From the NCBI GenBank assembly GCA_035048485.1, contig CM068583.1, positions 45,199,790-45,263,789 on the forward strand: a stretch of DNA of 64,000 nt, in the 5' to 3' direction. Each line of letters opens with the position of its first letter. Position 1 is the first letter of the stretch. The notes beneath the pieces were generated by a model, which was not told the DNA's origin, made no database searches, and worked only from the letters and a program-made list of their open reading frames with translations. This stretch comes from Pteria penguin (lineage: Eukaryota; Mollusca; Bivalvia; Pterioida; Pteriidae). The position numbers and the translations under genes are program-made. Shown piece after piece: positions 1-12,600 of this stretch.

Positions 1-62
1 TGTCGATACAGATGTGGGATCAGGTGCCATGGAGGAATAAGCATCCCCTGCCGACTGGTTAC
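1..62 (-). mobile_element. Diverged 3'-end fragment of a Penelope-like element
   Basis: On the minus strand this stretch resembles the 3' untranslated module repeated at 365-430, 2915-2985 and 49450-49520: a GATCAGGTGCC word, then AGCATC-CCTGC, then CACCCGTC in the same order and spacing. It is more diverged than those copies, so it is read as the tail of a related older element whose body lies left of the window. No coding part is visible. Confidence 0.5.
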
Positions 63-230
63 ACCCGTCGTGATGCCATAAGTATAAATGAATTAGTATT
101 ATTCGCTGTCACAGAGTTAGGAAACGGCACAGCCGTAGTCAAAATAGGTATATGTCTTAAGCAGTAAGAATACTGCTATATAGTATAGGTAATACAGATG
201 GTTTAGGTACTGTGAAATATGGAAGTCAAC
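63..230. other. No gene seen between two element tails
   Basis: AT-rich stretch with no credible frame, RNA gene or repeat unit. It separates the diverged tail at the left edge from the 3' terminus of the next minus-strand element. Confidence 0.5.
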
Positions 231-2640
231 ATGTAAAGATGATGGATAAATCCAAACCACAAGTCCAAAAATCATGAAACCATAGGACATACAAAATCAG
301 TGAAAATGAAAAACAAAAGGAAAATAACAAAATATGTCTACTTGAAGAGCATATGTGAACCCCTGTGATGGAGTGAGATCAGGTGCCCGGGGAGAGTGAG
401 CATCTCCTGCTTGCTAGCAACACCCGTCACATATACCCCGTAGAAAGAGTCAAATCGTGTGAATTCCATATGTCAGACAACGATACATCATATGAGCAAA
501 TAAGGTCTTTACCGTAAAATTTGCGGAATGTTGACATAAGTCGTGATATCTCATATCCTTGTTTGAGTAACTTTTCTCCTAGTAATTGGCTTCGATAAAT
601 GAAACAGCAATACTCAGATGACGCTCGCGCATATCGAATCAATTGGGATACATAAACACCGTACGCAGGTGATAAAGGAATGTTGCTTCCAGTATATGGA
701 AAGTTAACAATGGGAAAACTAAAGTCATCACGTTTGTCATAAATTGAAATAATAAGTTTACCATCTCGGTCGATATCAATAAGTAGATCTAAATATGAAG
801 CACATGAATTGGATATTGTAGTGTCCTTAATTTCAAGTTCCTTTGGATATATTGTATGTATCAAAGTTTTTGTTATTTATAGATAGTACATCATCAATAT
901 ATCTAAAATTAAAGGACAAGGCAAATTGCTTCTTATTTTGACTTATAAGATTTTGTATAGAGTCAATTTCGTCCGACGAAAGGAATAAATCGGCTAGCAA
1001 AGGAGCACAGTTAGTTCCCATGGGGATTCCGATGGTTTGTTGGAAGATCTGGTCACCGAACACAACATATATATTGTCAATCAGAAAGTCCAGCATGTTT
1101 TATGTCATCTTCAGAGTACTTATATTTAGATTCAGAGTGGTTTTTCACAAAATATTTATCTGGATATCCTAAAACAATAAATTTATATCTGCGTGAACCC
1201 TTTTTGGTAAAGAAACAGTTATCAATAATTCTAAAGAGCTTGGTTTTCATTTTATCATGTGGTATGGTGGTATAAAGTGTAGAAAAATCATAAGTTTTAA
1301 TGAATTTAATAGTTGTCAGATTTTGATATTTTAAGTTTTCCAATAATTCTTAGTTTTTTTGGTATCCAAAACTGATTAACACCACTACGAAAGTAAATCA
1401 CATCGGAGTACGTCTGAAGTTTCTCCTTAATTGCAGATAATATTTTGGTAAGGATGGCTGATAGAGGTTTGGTGGAGCATGTACTGGATCCTGCAATGAA
1501 CCTATGTTTATATGGATCTTTGTCTAATTTAGGGATCCAATATAAATAGGGTAACTCGAACTCACTATCCTTATTACATAATTTAAAGGTACTCAACAAT
1601 GACTTATGGTTATTAATAATTTCATCTAGTGAGAGTGTAGAGAAAGTGTAAGGGTGATTTCCAGTAGATTTGTTTATGCCGTTCCTCTAAAAGACAATTT
1701 ATATAAAACGTCTTGCAAATAAAAACTATATTGTTCGAGGCTTTATCAGCTGGTACTAACACATATTTGTCATGTATTCTTTCAAGTTCTTCTCTGACTC
1801 GTGGCTCGTCGAAGACACACGGGTGACTGGTCTTCATGTTCCTTTTTAAATTACTAATGCGTATGAGTACCAAACCTCTTACACTCTCAACACATTCTGA
1901 CAACGTATTAAGCTCAACTTCTTCATGTTTTGCCCACCTACAAGCATAGTCCTCCGCCGAATCCATAACAATCCGGAAGTTGGTTCGCCAAATACATGTA
2001 AATGTTTTAGGCTCTCTAAATTTTAGACCCCGAGTACTTAGCTGACGAAGAGTTATATTGTTCACGATGTTTACATCGCCAGTGATGACGTGACCAACAG
2101 GACTATATGTAAATTTGGATAAGGAGCATGAACACGCTATATGGTTTTGTGTGAGATGTTTGATATCTAGGCACTTCCAAGTTTGTTTGTAATTAAACGG
2201 TTTAGAAGCAATGATGGGTTTATAGCTGTAGGATATACATGGTGTTTCTGTATATTTAAAGTATGGTGGAATGAAAGACTGAACTTTCTTATGGTTGAGG
2301 ATATTGCTAATGTTCAATGCGTCTATGCCTTTATTGGCAAACTTCAGCATTAAGGAAAAGCGATGAGAATTAGAAGACATGTCCTCCGTATGACGAACTG
2401 GATTGAACAACCGAAATTTGGCAACGTCTATAATAAGAAAGCTCAATCTGCATTCTGGTGTAGAAGAGTCAATATATGTATTTTCTCTGGCTTCCTCATA
2501 CAGTTTATGAAGTATACGTAGAGGAATAGAATAAAGTTTACTACGAATGTGATGTACACCTAACTGTTTATTGACGTGTGGTAAAAGCGTAGAAAAAGAT
2601 ACATTATGTATATAGGCTTATTGTAAGAGCGATTCCCGTG
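231..2640 (-). mobile_element. Degenerate Penelope-like reverse transcriptase element
   Basis: A reverse transcriptase relic read right to left and broken into at least five frames (1622-2446, 1306-1599, 1077-1343, 833-1096, 427-864). From N to C there is an upstream domain with LVPADKASNNIVF near 1740, the fingers region with YLYWIPKLDKDPYKHRFIAG, RT motif A as TYDFSTLYTTIPH, the IGIPMGTNCAPLLADLFL block, the catalytic FRYIDDVLS block, and a C-terminal domain with YDKRDDFSFPIVNFPY and LRKFYG-like ends. N-terminal homology (KLYSIPLRILHKLYEEARE) continues above 2446 to about 2620. The 3' untranslated module runs from about 426 down to 231 and ends in ATGTAAAGATGATGG. The motif style fits the Penelope-like clade; I see no GIY-YIG endonuclease. 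The frame breaks mean it is not functional. A related non-LTR group is a less likely alternative. Confidence 0.8.
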
Positions 2641-2767
2641 GCTACGTTTACGTCTACTGGTGTAATCGAACAGACCCATGACATTAATATTGCTTCACCT
2701 TGGACTAGATAAATTTCCTACGCTATTAATATTATCATTGCAACCATATGGAAATGCAGTGCCTAGT

Positions 2768-3097
2768 TTTCTTATCCAGTATTCTTCGCGTTGTCTACCG
2801 AATGATTTCATTTTACACAGATTTGACACCTTCTATGCTAGAAGGTTACCTAGTTTGACTTCTCCATATATAAATACATATGGAATTTACACGATTTGAC
2901 TCTTTCTACTGGGTATATGTGACGGGTGTTGCTAGCAAGCAGGAGATGCTCAATCTCCCCGGGCACCTGATCTCACTCCATAACAGGGGTTCACATATGC
3001 TCTTCACGTAGACATATTTTGTTATTTTCCGCTTGTTTTTCATTTTCACTGATTTTGATTTAGACTTATGGTTTGGATTTATCCATCATCTTTACAT
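2768..3097 (+). mobile_element. 5'-truncated Penelope-like 3' end, inverted to its neighbour
   Basis: From about 2768 the sequence matches the end of the coding region and the 3' untranslated module seen at 49310-49654, ending at the same terminal word (CATCATCTTTACAT at 3084-3097). It lies on the + strand, so it faces away from the minus-strand copy at 231-2640: the two share their 3' ends as outer inverted repeats (231-430 against 2895-3097). Head-to-head or inverted partial copies are a known habit of Penelope-like elements. No intact coding sequence remains. Confidence 0.75.
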
Positions 3098-3757
3098 TGC
3101 AAATATGTCTACGACATCTTTACTACATAAAACAACATCAAAATAAACAATATGTGTTTGTGAAGCACGAATTGCTGTGTTTATCAAATACAAGCTGTTA
3201 TTCTAAAGTAGGTCAAACTAGAAGGTCAAGGTCAAAATTCATGGAATCAACTATAAGCACATGCCATTAGGAATACTCATGTGAAATATGAAACTTCTTT
3301 CAGATATTGACACAAAGAATACAGGTGTGAAATATGAAATCCATATCGCTTACCGTACGGATGCAATTTCAGATTCCTCTTTCAAGAATGTTAACCGATA
3401 TTTTGGGACCTGACCATACCAAATAACCATTTTAACTTTTTGACTATACTTGATTTGACATAATACGTGTATACATGTATATGCAGATATTTGTTTACTT
3501 GCGTTTCCGACACCGGAATTTCAGACAGGCAGCAATTCTTGCCTTGAATGGGAAATTTGACTTCGTATTCCTGTCTCCTTCGTATGTTCATGCGTGTATA
3601 TATATGTATTTACCTCCTCGATTTATTAGGTTGTTGCAGTTTACCCTTCGGTACTTCTTCGTTTTTTACTTCAAATAAACCAAGTGGAAAGGTCTTATCA
3701 CAAGGATTCCTCTTGTGAAAGATGAAACTCTGTCACATGCCACTCAAAAGTTATGGG
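3098..3757. other. No gene; likely old dispersed repeat
   Basis: Short frames only. Phrases such as AGGTCAAGGTCAAAATTCATGG and repeated GTGAAATATGAAA (near 3280 and 3325) suggest an old dispersed element leading into the inverted repeat that begins at 3758. No conserved protein is visible. Confidence 0.4.
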
Positions 3758-4607
3758 TAAGGTCCAAGTTTTGCGGACAAACAGGCAGACACACTAACGG
3801 ACAGGACAAAAAGTACATATCCCAAATCTTCGATTACGGGTGCATAATACCGACGGCTACATGTATGTGAGAGAAGCTTATATGTAAATATATATGAAGG
3901 TATGCAGCATCGTATGATTCTTATACAAACACTGAAAAGAGCCTCCCAAGATAAAAACACCTTCATGTCAGTGATACTTCTCGCAAAATTTGTAGGGATC
4001 TCTTGGTGCCTTTCCCCGATAATTTTTTTGCAAATTACCTCCACTCCCTAGATCAAATAATTGTTAAACGAATTTTGAATGTCACTTAATATAATTGTAA
4101 AATTGTAAATGTAAATGTAATGTTTGGCGCTTCTAAAATGTAATTTCATCAAAATTATGTTTTTATATCTGCATTTGCTCAACATGTAAGTGATAATGTG
4201 TCCTGATAGGGAATCAATGTATAATTTGATTCTCATTTAGGACCGGAGTGAAGGGATATCTTTAATTTGTAAAATAATCCAATGCCGTCATGCGGGGAAA
4301 TCAGATTTTTCAAAATTTCAGTTTCAAACTGGCAATGTGCCGATATCCGATGAGATTTTGTCAAATGAACATAGTAACGAAATTTATGCATATTTAGTTT
4401 CATTCACTTGTAATATTCGAACCAAACCGGGTTTTATCTCTAAACGGGGAAAAGAGTACTGATCTCAGTGGGGATAAACTATACTGGGTCGTTTTATCTG
4501 TGGGAGATAATCTATGCTGGGTCGGTTTTTCCCTGGGGAAAAATTTATACTGGGTCGGTTTTTCCGGGGAGAAGTTCTCTGCTTGGTCTGTTTATCCGTT
4601 GGAAAAG
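3758..4607 (+). repeat. Left arm of a long inverted repeat
   Basis: This arm is the reverse complement of 8158-8815. Matching landmarks in order are the GTCCAAGTTTTGCGGAC word, the ATTACGGGTGCATAATACCG word, GAAAAGAGCCTCCCAAGAT, the CAATGTGCCGATATCCG word, and a G-rich tail of units built on CTATACTGGGTCGG. The left arm is about 190 bp longer because the stretch around 3956-4105 is missing on the right. It is either two oppositely inserted copies of one non-autonomous element or the arms of a larger foldback unit; arm divergence favours old independent copies. Confidence 0.75.
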
Positions 4608-4894
4608 TCTATGCGGGTTTTTACCTGATAACCGTGGCTTGCGACTATGATAAATATCCAGAAAGTTGTACTATTTTACCGTTATCGAATATGAAGTTTC
4701 TCATAAAGTTGCGTTGAGATGGGTTCTAGTATAGGTTTTCTGATACTATAAGTGTTGCAGAATACAGTATGAAATGCTCAATAGTTTCATCACTGTCCTT
4801 TGCACATCACTCATTTCTGGTCGATCTGAATGAATACTAGGTAATCTGCCATAAGTGCTTGGGCGTAGACCGTTCCTATGCCACTGATGTAAAT

Positions 4895-5050
4895 TTGGTC
4901 TCTCGACCGACAGATATGTCTGGTTTAGTTTCACTATGTTTGGTTTAGTTTTACTATGTCTGGTTTAGTTTCACCATGTCTGGTTTAGTTTCACTATGTC
5001 TGGTTTAGTTTAACTAAAGCTGACATATCCGTTGGTCGAGAGACAAACAT
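4895..5050. mobile_element. Foldback element with internal 20-bp tandem repeat
   Basis: Arms of about 36 bp, starting at TCTCTCGACCGACAGATATG on the left and ending at CATATCCGTTGGTCGAGAGA on the right, are inverted repeats of each other with a few mismatches. Between them sit about five copies of a 20-bp unit, TTTCACTATGTCTGGTTTAG (4911-5013). The structure is that of a small foldback MITE whose centre has expanded. A further half-site (CGGACATATCCG) follows near 5092. Confidence 0.7.
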
Positions 5051-6120
5051 CTGGGGCATAAGAACGAGCTATACCCCAAGTTCCACTAAACCGGACATAT
5101 CCGAGCTAAGCCTCAGGTTTCACTAAACCCAAGCGTAGGAAAGACCTGTGCAATCTGTATGTATTTGTAACGAATTATAGTTGGACAAGTCATTTATTGG
5201 TTTGTCTAGTCAGACCATGATCTGCACATTGTTGCGTAGTAGTGGATGCACTTTGGGCCTGCCATTTCTATGAACATTTGGTCAGAGGGTCAATTATAAT
5301 GTTTTATCTAGTATCCTATTACCGGCTTCCAGTATGCATGGACTTCATATATAGCTATCTAAAGTTCTGCGTCTTTCTAGGGTATCTCTGTCAAGACGCG
5401 CAATGTTTCCAAAGAAAGTGTCCCTTAAATGAACAAGCCCTACCGCACGCATAAGTCCAGAAAAAAAAGAACTGATGATATGCATGATCTGTTGCGTTTG
5501 TGTCGGAAGATATATATACAGTACTTGTTTTAATTTTGGAGCACTATATGCGCATATCGACAACTTATGTGTCTTCAGTGATTGCCAATGCCTAAACTGT
5601 GGAAATCGAAAGTATAAATATTTGAAAAGCAAACTCATTACTAAATTGACCTTAAAGTAAAAGACAAGGAATCAAGTTAAGGACAGAGCTATGCATTAGG
5701 GAGATATTTGTAGTTTTCAAAATATTTACAAACTTTTTACTGTCAATTTAAAGAATATATTTTTGGTCAGCAAAAAGGCGCTGAAAACTGTGCTTCTATG
5801 ATATTGCATATTTATGACAGACTTCCATAGATTGTAGTTCCGATGGATGATCGATCCTTGGATGACGTTATAGATATGCCATCAAAATGATGGGGTTGGG
5901 GAATAAATCTTTGTTGATTTGTCTCCGTAAAAAGTCGCAAGTATATCATAGTAGTAACAAAAGAATATAAAACAATACGTCTTAAACATCTTTCTGATTT
6001 TTTTAATTAAATATTTATTCTAATCAAATGACCCTCTACAATTCATAATCACCCCGGGCCAAGATGACCAGATAACAATGATTTGCTGTCAATTATAATA
6101 TATCAGCTCTATATATATTG
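5051..6120. other. No gene; one short ribozyme-repeat fragment
   Basis: No supported gene. At 5678-5704 the words GGACAGAGCTATGCAT and flanks match one end of the hammerhead-type repeat at 47578 and 54455, so this is probably a truncated relic of it. The rest is AT-rich with only chance-length frames. Confidence 0.4.
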
Positions 6121-6139
6121 CAATATATCAACTATATTT

Positions 6140-6556
6140 TCACAATATTGGTAAATTTATATCTTTGGTTGTAAGTGACTTCTTTATATTCATTCTGACA
6201 TTGTGTTTATTTTCTTCTAAAGAATTTAATCTACAGAACATTTTATGTTTATACATCTTACTAGCGGTAAATGATATGATTAAGGTGAGAAAGTCAATAT
6301 AATCACTTTTAATTTGGTAAACTCCGACTACAATATGTTTCCATTTGATATCAAAATTTAGGATTGTTCCCAAAGTGTACCAAATTTGCTTTACATTATC
6401 ACAGTTATACAACAAATGTTTTGTATCTTCTATTTCATTTTTACAGTTTTTACAGTACATTGTCGTAGCATGTTTCCATTTACTTAAGTAGTAATCGTTG
6501 CATAGTAAATTATTCAATAATTTATAATTAAATTCCGCTATTGCTTTATCCACCAT
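6140..6556 (-). pseudogene. LINE C-terminal fragment with zinc-binding motif
   Basis: A 138-residue frame carries the Cys-x2-Cys ... His-x4-Cys pattern (MYCKNCKNEIEDTKHLLYNC) followed by an aromatic tail (QIWYTLG) and a basic C-terminus. This arrangement is typical of the zinc-ribbon-like region behind the reverse transcriptase of many animal LINE ORF2 proteins. No RT or endonuclease domain is present in frame upstream, so it is a truncated tail of a retrotransposon. It lies between the arms of the inverted repeat at 3758/8815. The LINE clade cannot be named from this part alone. Confidence 0.65.
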
Positions 6557-6837
6557 ACATTTGATTTTATTTTCATAAAAGCAATACCATGCATTATGTC
6601 CTAAAATATCTTTCTTTCTGATTTAACTTACCAAATTATATAATGATATAGGTTATTTGCATTAATTTTTGTCAGAATAAAAGGTCGGTGTTCTATTATT
6701 TATTTTGCTTATTCTTAAATTTAGCATGGTTATGAAAAATGTGTTCAAAACATCTGATATTCTAGAAAGAGTGCATATAATTCATTTCTATGAGAGCTGT
6801 CTTCTACAGAAGCTTATTAGGAACATGAAAAAAAATT

Positions 6838-7112
6838 TTTTATCTCGCCACGGCGAGATACTATCTTGCCACGGAGAGTTACTATCTCGCGACGGCTAGT
6901 TATGTATCTTGCCACGACGAGTTTCTATCTCGCCACGGCGAGATACGAGTAATTAACATCTAACACGCGGTCATTTGCGGCAGATCACGTAGTGTGTTGT
7001 AGGTAAACTTAAGCTATTTTGTTATTGACACCATTTTTAGATACTGATTCTATTCATTTATTTATCAAAGGCTAGTATCTCGCCGCGGTGAGGTACTTTA
7101 TCGCCCTGGCGA
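6838..7112. repeat. Cluster of short palindromes
   Basis: Five imperfect copies of the perfect dyad ATCTCGCCACGGCGAGAT occur at a spacing of about 25-28 bp between 6838 and 6956; the first and last are perfect. A sixth and seventh degenerate form (CTCGCCGCGGTGAGG, ATCGCCCTGGCGAAAT) follow at 7078-7112. Each can form a 7-8 bp hairpin with a two-base centre. Probably a palindromic repeat cluster of mobile origin; a protein binding role is possible but unsupported. Confidence 0.7.
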
Positions 7113-8157
7113 AATCTAACCTGGATACATACATATTTCTTTTAGTTATTAAGTACATATGAAATTGTAGAATGAAAATAAGTCAAGAAAATGAGATTTG
7201 CACATATTTTTATATTATCGGCACTCTAAATATCACATTTTGATGCATTTGTACGGAGATAATTTTAGCAAAAAGTTGTGCAAGATAGCCTTTTCTGTCA
7301 TTACGCATATAAGGGTTCTAAAATTGATACTGAACCATGAAGGAAAGATATACTGCATATAAGAAGTGTTTATATTCTGCTCAGGAATTATCAAAATACG
7401 AATGAAGCACATTAAGACTCCATAATTTTGATTTCTTGGTCGAACGAAAACAAATTTAAATATAGGTAGGTAGTGTTTTAACGTCACCAGTTTATTTGCG
7501 TCTTATATGTTCATCAAATAATTTTAAGCACATATTTTCACTAGAATTTTCTTAGGGATTGATAACCCTTAAAGGTATTTATCCCAGTTGTACAAAAGTA
7601 CAGGTATAACTTAAATTTGTAGTAATGTGGATAGAAGTTTCGGGCCGGCCTAATCCATTTTTGCTGTGTAGACCTGTTGCCATGAGATTATGGATTGTTT
7701 TCTGTTATTCCATGAATAAATTCTTCTATAAGTTTTGTGCCAAGAGGGATAATAATGAATTGCCAATGAAGCCTCGTTCCCGGAATCGAGTGCGTAGGCA
7801 AAGTTCAAGTAGTTTTGGTAATGATCAGTAGCACAGTGATGCCTCAGTTATATTTAGCCTAAATACTAGGAGAAGTGTACCAAGTTTTAGAATATTGGGA
7901 ACAGTCTGTACATTGGATATGGTCGGGCATTAAATAATATCGTCGTCTCTGTCAAAAATCGGACTCGGAACTATTAGATTGACAGCCCGACACTATACCG
8001 AAAGAGGTCAAGGGAATACTCAACAGCTGAAAGTCGGTTTTAATATAAGTTGATGGATAAATTTACAAAGTTATTTAACGCCAAAATCTTCTGTGAAGTG
8101 ACGTCGAAATCCTCTGTGTTGTAGCATTTACTTTGCCCCCGCATAGACCCCCCCCCC
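7113..8157. other. No gene seen
   Basis: AT-rich sequence with short frames lacking any recognisable motif. It forms the right part of the spacer between the two inverted-repeat arms. Confidence 0.4.
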
Positions 8158-8815
8158 TTCCTCCCCGGATAAACAGACCCAGTATAGAACTTCCCCCAGG
8201 AAAAAATCTTCCCTCCACGGAAAAATTGACCCAGCATAGATTATCCCCCACGATAAAATGACACAGTATAGTTTAACCCCCCCCCCCCTCCCTTTAGAGA
8301 TAAAATCCGGTTTGGTTCGAATGTTACAACAAGTGAATGAAACTGATATGCATAATACGCTACCTTGTTTATTTGACAAAATCTCGTCGGATATCGGCAC
8401 ATTGCCAGTTCGAAATTGAAATTTTGAAAAATCTTATTTCCCCGAATGAGGGCATTGGTTTATTTCGCAAATTAAAGACTGGTCCTAAATGAGAATCAAA
8501 TTATGAATTGATTCCCGTTTAGGACACATTATCACCTTCACGTCGAGCAAATGCAGATATAAAAACTTAATTTTGATAAAATTACATTTAAGACGCGTCA
8601 AAAATTACATGTTTTTAATCTTGGGAGGCTCTTTTCAGTGTTTGTATAAGAATCAAACTATGCTGTATACCTACATATATATTTACATATAACCCTTTCT
8701 CACATACATGTAGCCGTCGGTATTATGCACCCGTAATCGAAGATTTGGGATATGTAGTTTTTGTCCTGTCCATTAAGCTTGTCTGTCTATTTGTCCGCAA
8801 AACTTGGACCTTACC
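8158..8815 (-). repeat. Right arm of a long inverted repeat
   Basis: Reverse complement of 3758-4607, ending at GTCCGCAAAACTTGGACC. The C-rich inner end (8145-8300) contains runs of 8-14 C and the CCCAGTATAG words that are the complement of the TATACTGGG units on the left. See the left arm for landmarks and interpretation. Confidence 0.75.
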
Positions 8816-9374
8816 AAAAACTTCTTAATGGTGGTCAAAACATAGTAATTCCATTTCCCATAGGGTCCCATGTTAAATTACCGAAATTCCAGCAAGATTT
8901 ACACAACATCCTACATTTTAGCTATATATAATCTACATATCAAAATGTTTGTCAGACCCTCCTCTATCAGAATTTTAACAGTTTACCATAGGTTATCCAC
9001 CTTAATTTCGAGAAAATCGTGCTGGAAGGGGGATACCCCCCAAAATTGGCAAAAATTCAAATGTAAACAACCACCGCTTTTTAGCTCATTAAATTTTTAC
9101 ATTAGCGAAATGAGATAAAAATTCATGATTTTACAGCAGAATCAATCTTTATTTATACATAGATCAAATAATTTCATCCAATCACAGCTCCCAATACACT
9201 GAAATAGTAGTCCCTCTCTCCCTACACCACATCAGCCAATCACGGCTCTCGTTAATTACCTTTCTTTGACATATAATGTGACAGAGCTTCCACAAGGAAT
9301 CCTTACGTAAAATCAAGGCTAAATCACGGTTTGAGTTTTCCGATTTGACGAGAATCCGGAATCAATAGGGGGGA

Positions 9375-9565
9375 AGATGAACTCAGGTCGGTTTATACGC
9401 CTAAAGGGGGGTGTCTATGCTGATAATCAGAATGAGGGAAACCGTATGCGGATAGAATTCCCCCTTTAAAGGGGGAAGGTCTATACTGGGTCGGTTTTTC
9501 CGACTTAGAAGGGGGAAGATCTATACTGGGTCGGTTTTTCCGGCTGGAAAGTCTATACTACAACA
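9375..9565 (+). repeat. G-rich TATACTGGGTCGG repeats upstream of the peptidase
   Basis: Several imperfect units built on TCTATACTGGGTCGGTTTTT with intervening GGGGGAAG words. The same words form the inner ends of the inverted-repeat arms at 4460-4607 and 8160-8290, so it is a third fragment of that family. It ends about 90 bp before the start codon of the S28 peptidase gene and so occupies its proximal promoter region; no effect on expression can be inferred. Confidence 0.65.
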
Positions 9566-9651
9566 CCGGATTATGAAAACCGTGATGATTCGTATGTTAT
9601 ACTAAGGCTTTTGGAGGTCTGGGTCACGAGATATACATGTGACTGACCAAA

Positions 9652-12600
9652 ATGGTGGCATACAGTGTGGTCTGGTTCATGTGTCTTAGTGTTTTAAATT
9701 TTATTGGAATGTGTTCTGTTTATGGAGGAATTCAGCATTTTTTTCGCGGTCGTCCACGACATGGAATGTTGAAAGCTCCACGCCTGCCACCGAACACAAA
9801 AACACCACCTGAGATGTGGTTCGATCAAATATTGAATCATTTCAATTATGCCGATACAAGGACTTGGCAACAGGTTAATATTTATTATTCATTATTCTAT
9901 ATCCTTTAGGTTACATGTTCACAAGATATAGCACTGTCATTGTGTGTAACTCACTAACTTTGTCAAGTGTGTTTTTAAGGGGAGACTATTTTCGCTGGAT
10001 GAATAGCCTAAGCCAAGGCTGTACTAAGAAAGTAAGGTACAAGTTCAAATCCTTAATGTTTGGGGCTTACCAGTATAAACATAGAAATATAATCTTATGG
10101 AAAAATCCTGAAACTGTCTTTCCACATCAAGTTTTGAATGCAATTCATGTGAAATTAATTCACATACTGCTGGTATAGTGATTGACTAAATTACACTTTT
10201 GAAAAATTTTTAGCAGTATAGCTTTGTTTAAAGAGGTTTGTGTGTGTGTCTTTTTTTTTTCTTTTACTTTAACTCGCTTTTGTACATTCATTTGCCAACT
10301 TTCATTAAAAATATATGTTTGAAGTCCCCTGAGCAATAGAAAGTTTCATGTCAAAATTTACTTTCTTGATGTTCTATGATTTTTTTTTCAATTTTTGATA
10401 AAGACCAGTTCTGGCATGCTCAAACCCCAGTAGAAGCAAAATTGGTTTTCATTTCATTTTACGAGGTAAGGTTTTACAATTTTACAACACTCACTGTTAT
10501 ATTTTCACTTCAGTCATTTTAGAAAAAAAAAATTGAAAAAATAATTTTAACTCAACCTTTTTCTCACATCTCTACAGGTGTAATTGTCTTGGTGTATTCA
10601 ATGTAGGGAAGCAATAGTATTGATTTGCTGTCATTTACTAGAATATGTATATTTCAAGAATTATCTTTAAAGCTTTATTTCAAAAATTAATCTATGTATA
10701 TGCAAATGTTCAAGGAAAGATGACAGGAAACACTTGTAGCTTGGCTATGATTTAAACTAAGACCCATGAAGGTCTAGACGATTGCTGCCAAATGATTGTT
10801 AAGGTTTGTATTAATAGGATCCCAGTCAAATTAATATAATAATATATGCACAAAATTACATTGTCATAAATTTGGCATGATATTAAAGCAAATTAGTCAA
10901 ATATAAACAAAGGTATGCTGGCTTCACATTTCAGGATTGAGAAATACTTATCATCCAAAATTTTATTTCTTAACATTTGTTTTGCAGAGATATTTTGTTA
11001 ATGATACATTTCATACACCAAATGGCCCTATCTTCCTGATGATTGGAGGGGAAGGAACAGCTAACCCTGCATGGATGGTCCAAGGCACATGGTTGACATA
11101 TGCCAAGAAGTATAGTGCCATTTGCTTTATGTTAGAACACCGATTTTATGGAAAGAGCCATCCAACCAAGTGAGTTTTACATGTATTAGAAAGTTATCTA
11201 CATTACATATTTTGAATTCATGTACAGAATGAAAAGATATTTTAGCTTAAGAAATGACATATTAAATTTGAAAGCATAGTAAGATCCAAATTGGTATAGT
11301 AGATTAATCAAGACAGTCAGTAACTATGTAACCATATATATAGTATACATGTTCCTACATGGCCAGCTGCCTTGCGTTCATTCCCATTGGCCTGTACCTT
11401 ACCTAACTCTTTTGTGTATCTTTAGTAAAGTTGGTGTGTAAAGTGTAAGAAAATACATGTACATAAATGATAAATGATGAGGAAATTGTACTGTAGGAAG
11501 GATTGATCAATTTTGTTTTCTTCGACATTAATTTCAACATATTCTATCATTTTTATAGAGATTTAAGTGTAGAAAATCTCCAATACCTAAGTAGCGAGCA
11601 GGCACTAGCTGATTTAGCAAATTTCATTGAATTCATCAAAAGGAAATTTAATTTGTTTGGTTCCAAGCTGATAACCTTTGGAGGATCTTATCCAGGTGAT
11701 ATATAAAGAAGATTTGTTTACCGAGATACATTTGTGCTGAATTTAGAGTTTTGTCCATGTTGTTGCTCTATTATACGGCATTAGTGAGTTTTGTATGAGT
11801 ATAAGGGATTATTTAAATTATTTTATTTCACTGACATTCTGTGTCCTCTCCTTCATAATGCTTTGACTTGAAACTTCCACATTGTTTTGAAATGATTATA
11901 AACCCATCATTAGATAAGACATATGTTATGGTGCTGTCCATCCATTCAAGGCCATTGTATTCCAGAAAGTTTTGGGTCATGCTTTGCGATATTGAAGCAA
12001 AATTTAGTATAATGTTAAGTTTGAGGTTCTACATAGAAGTTTTGACTTTTTCACAGTTGATCCAATTTAACAAGAGTTATTGCCCTTTGAAATTAGACTT
12101 AGAATATAAGACAGCTTTCTGTCAAACTTTGAGATATTGAAGATAAAATTTGACGTGTATCTTTAGAATTAGATCCCACATATAAAGTTGGGCTTTGGAT
12201 GCAGTTGACTTCATTTTACAATAGTAATTATTATGATGAAAATAAGAATTCCGTAAAGTTTTTGGTCATGCTTTGAGATATTTAATTGAGACATGATGTA
12301 TGTATGTAATATGAGATTCCCAATATGAAACTTAATTTTTATTGCAATTGACCCCTTTTAAAGAATTATTGCCTTTTGTTGAAAATGAACTACAGAAATT
12401 TTTATTGTGTTTAGAAATGCATTGTATATATATATGGAAGTAAAACTTGGTGTGTATGTTTAGTATCAAGCACTGCACATGCAGTTCATTTTTAGCAGTT
12501 GACCTTATTATACTAGAGTTATTGCCAGTAGAGATGCTGCTCCAGACTCGACACACTATCTGGTCTCAAATCAAAGTGGGAGTGATGACTAATTCCACTT

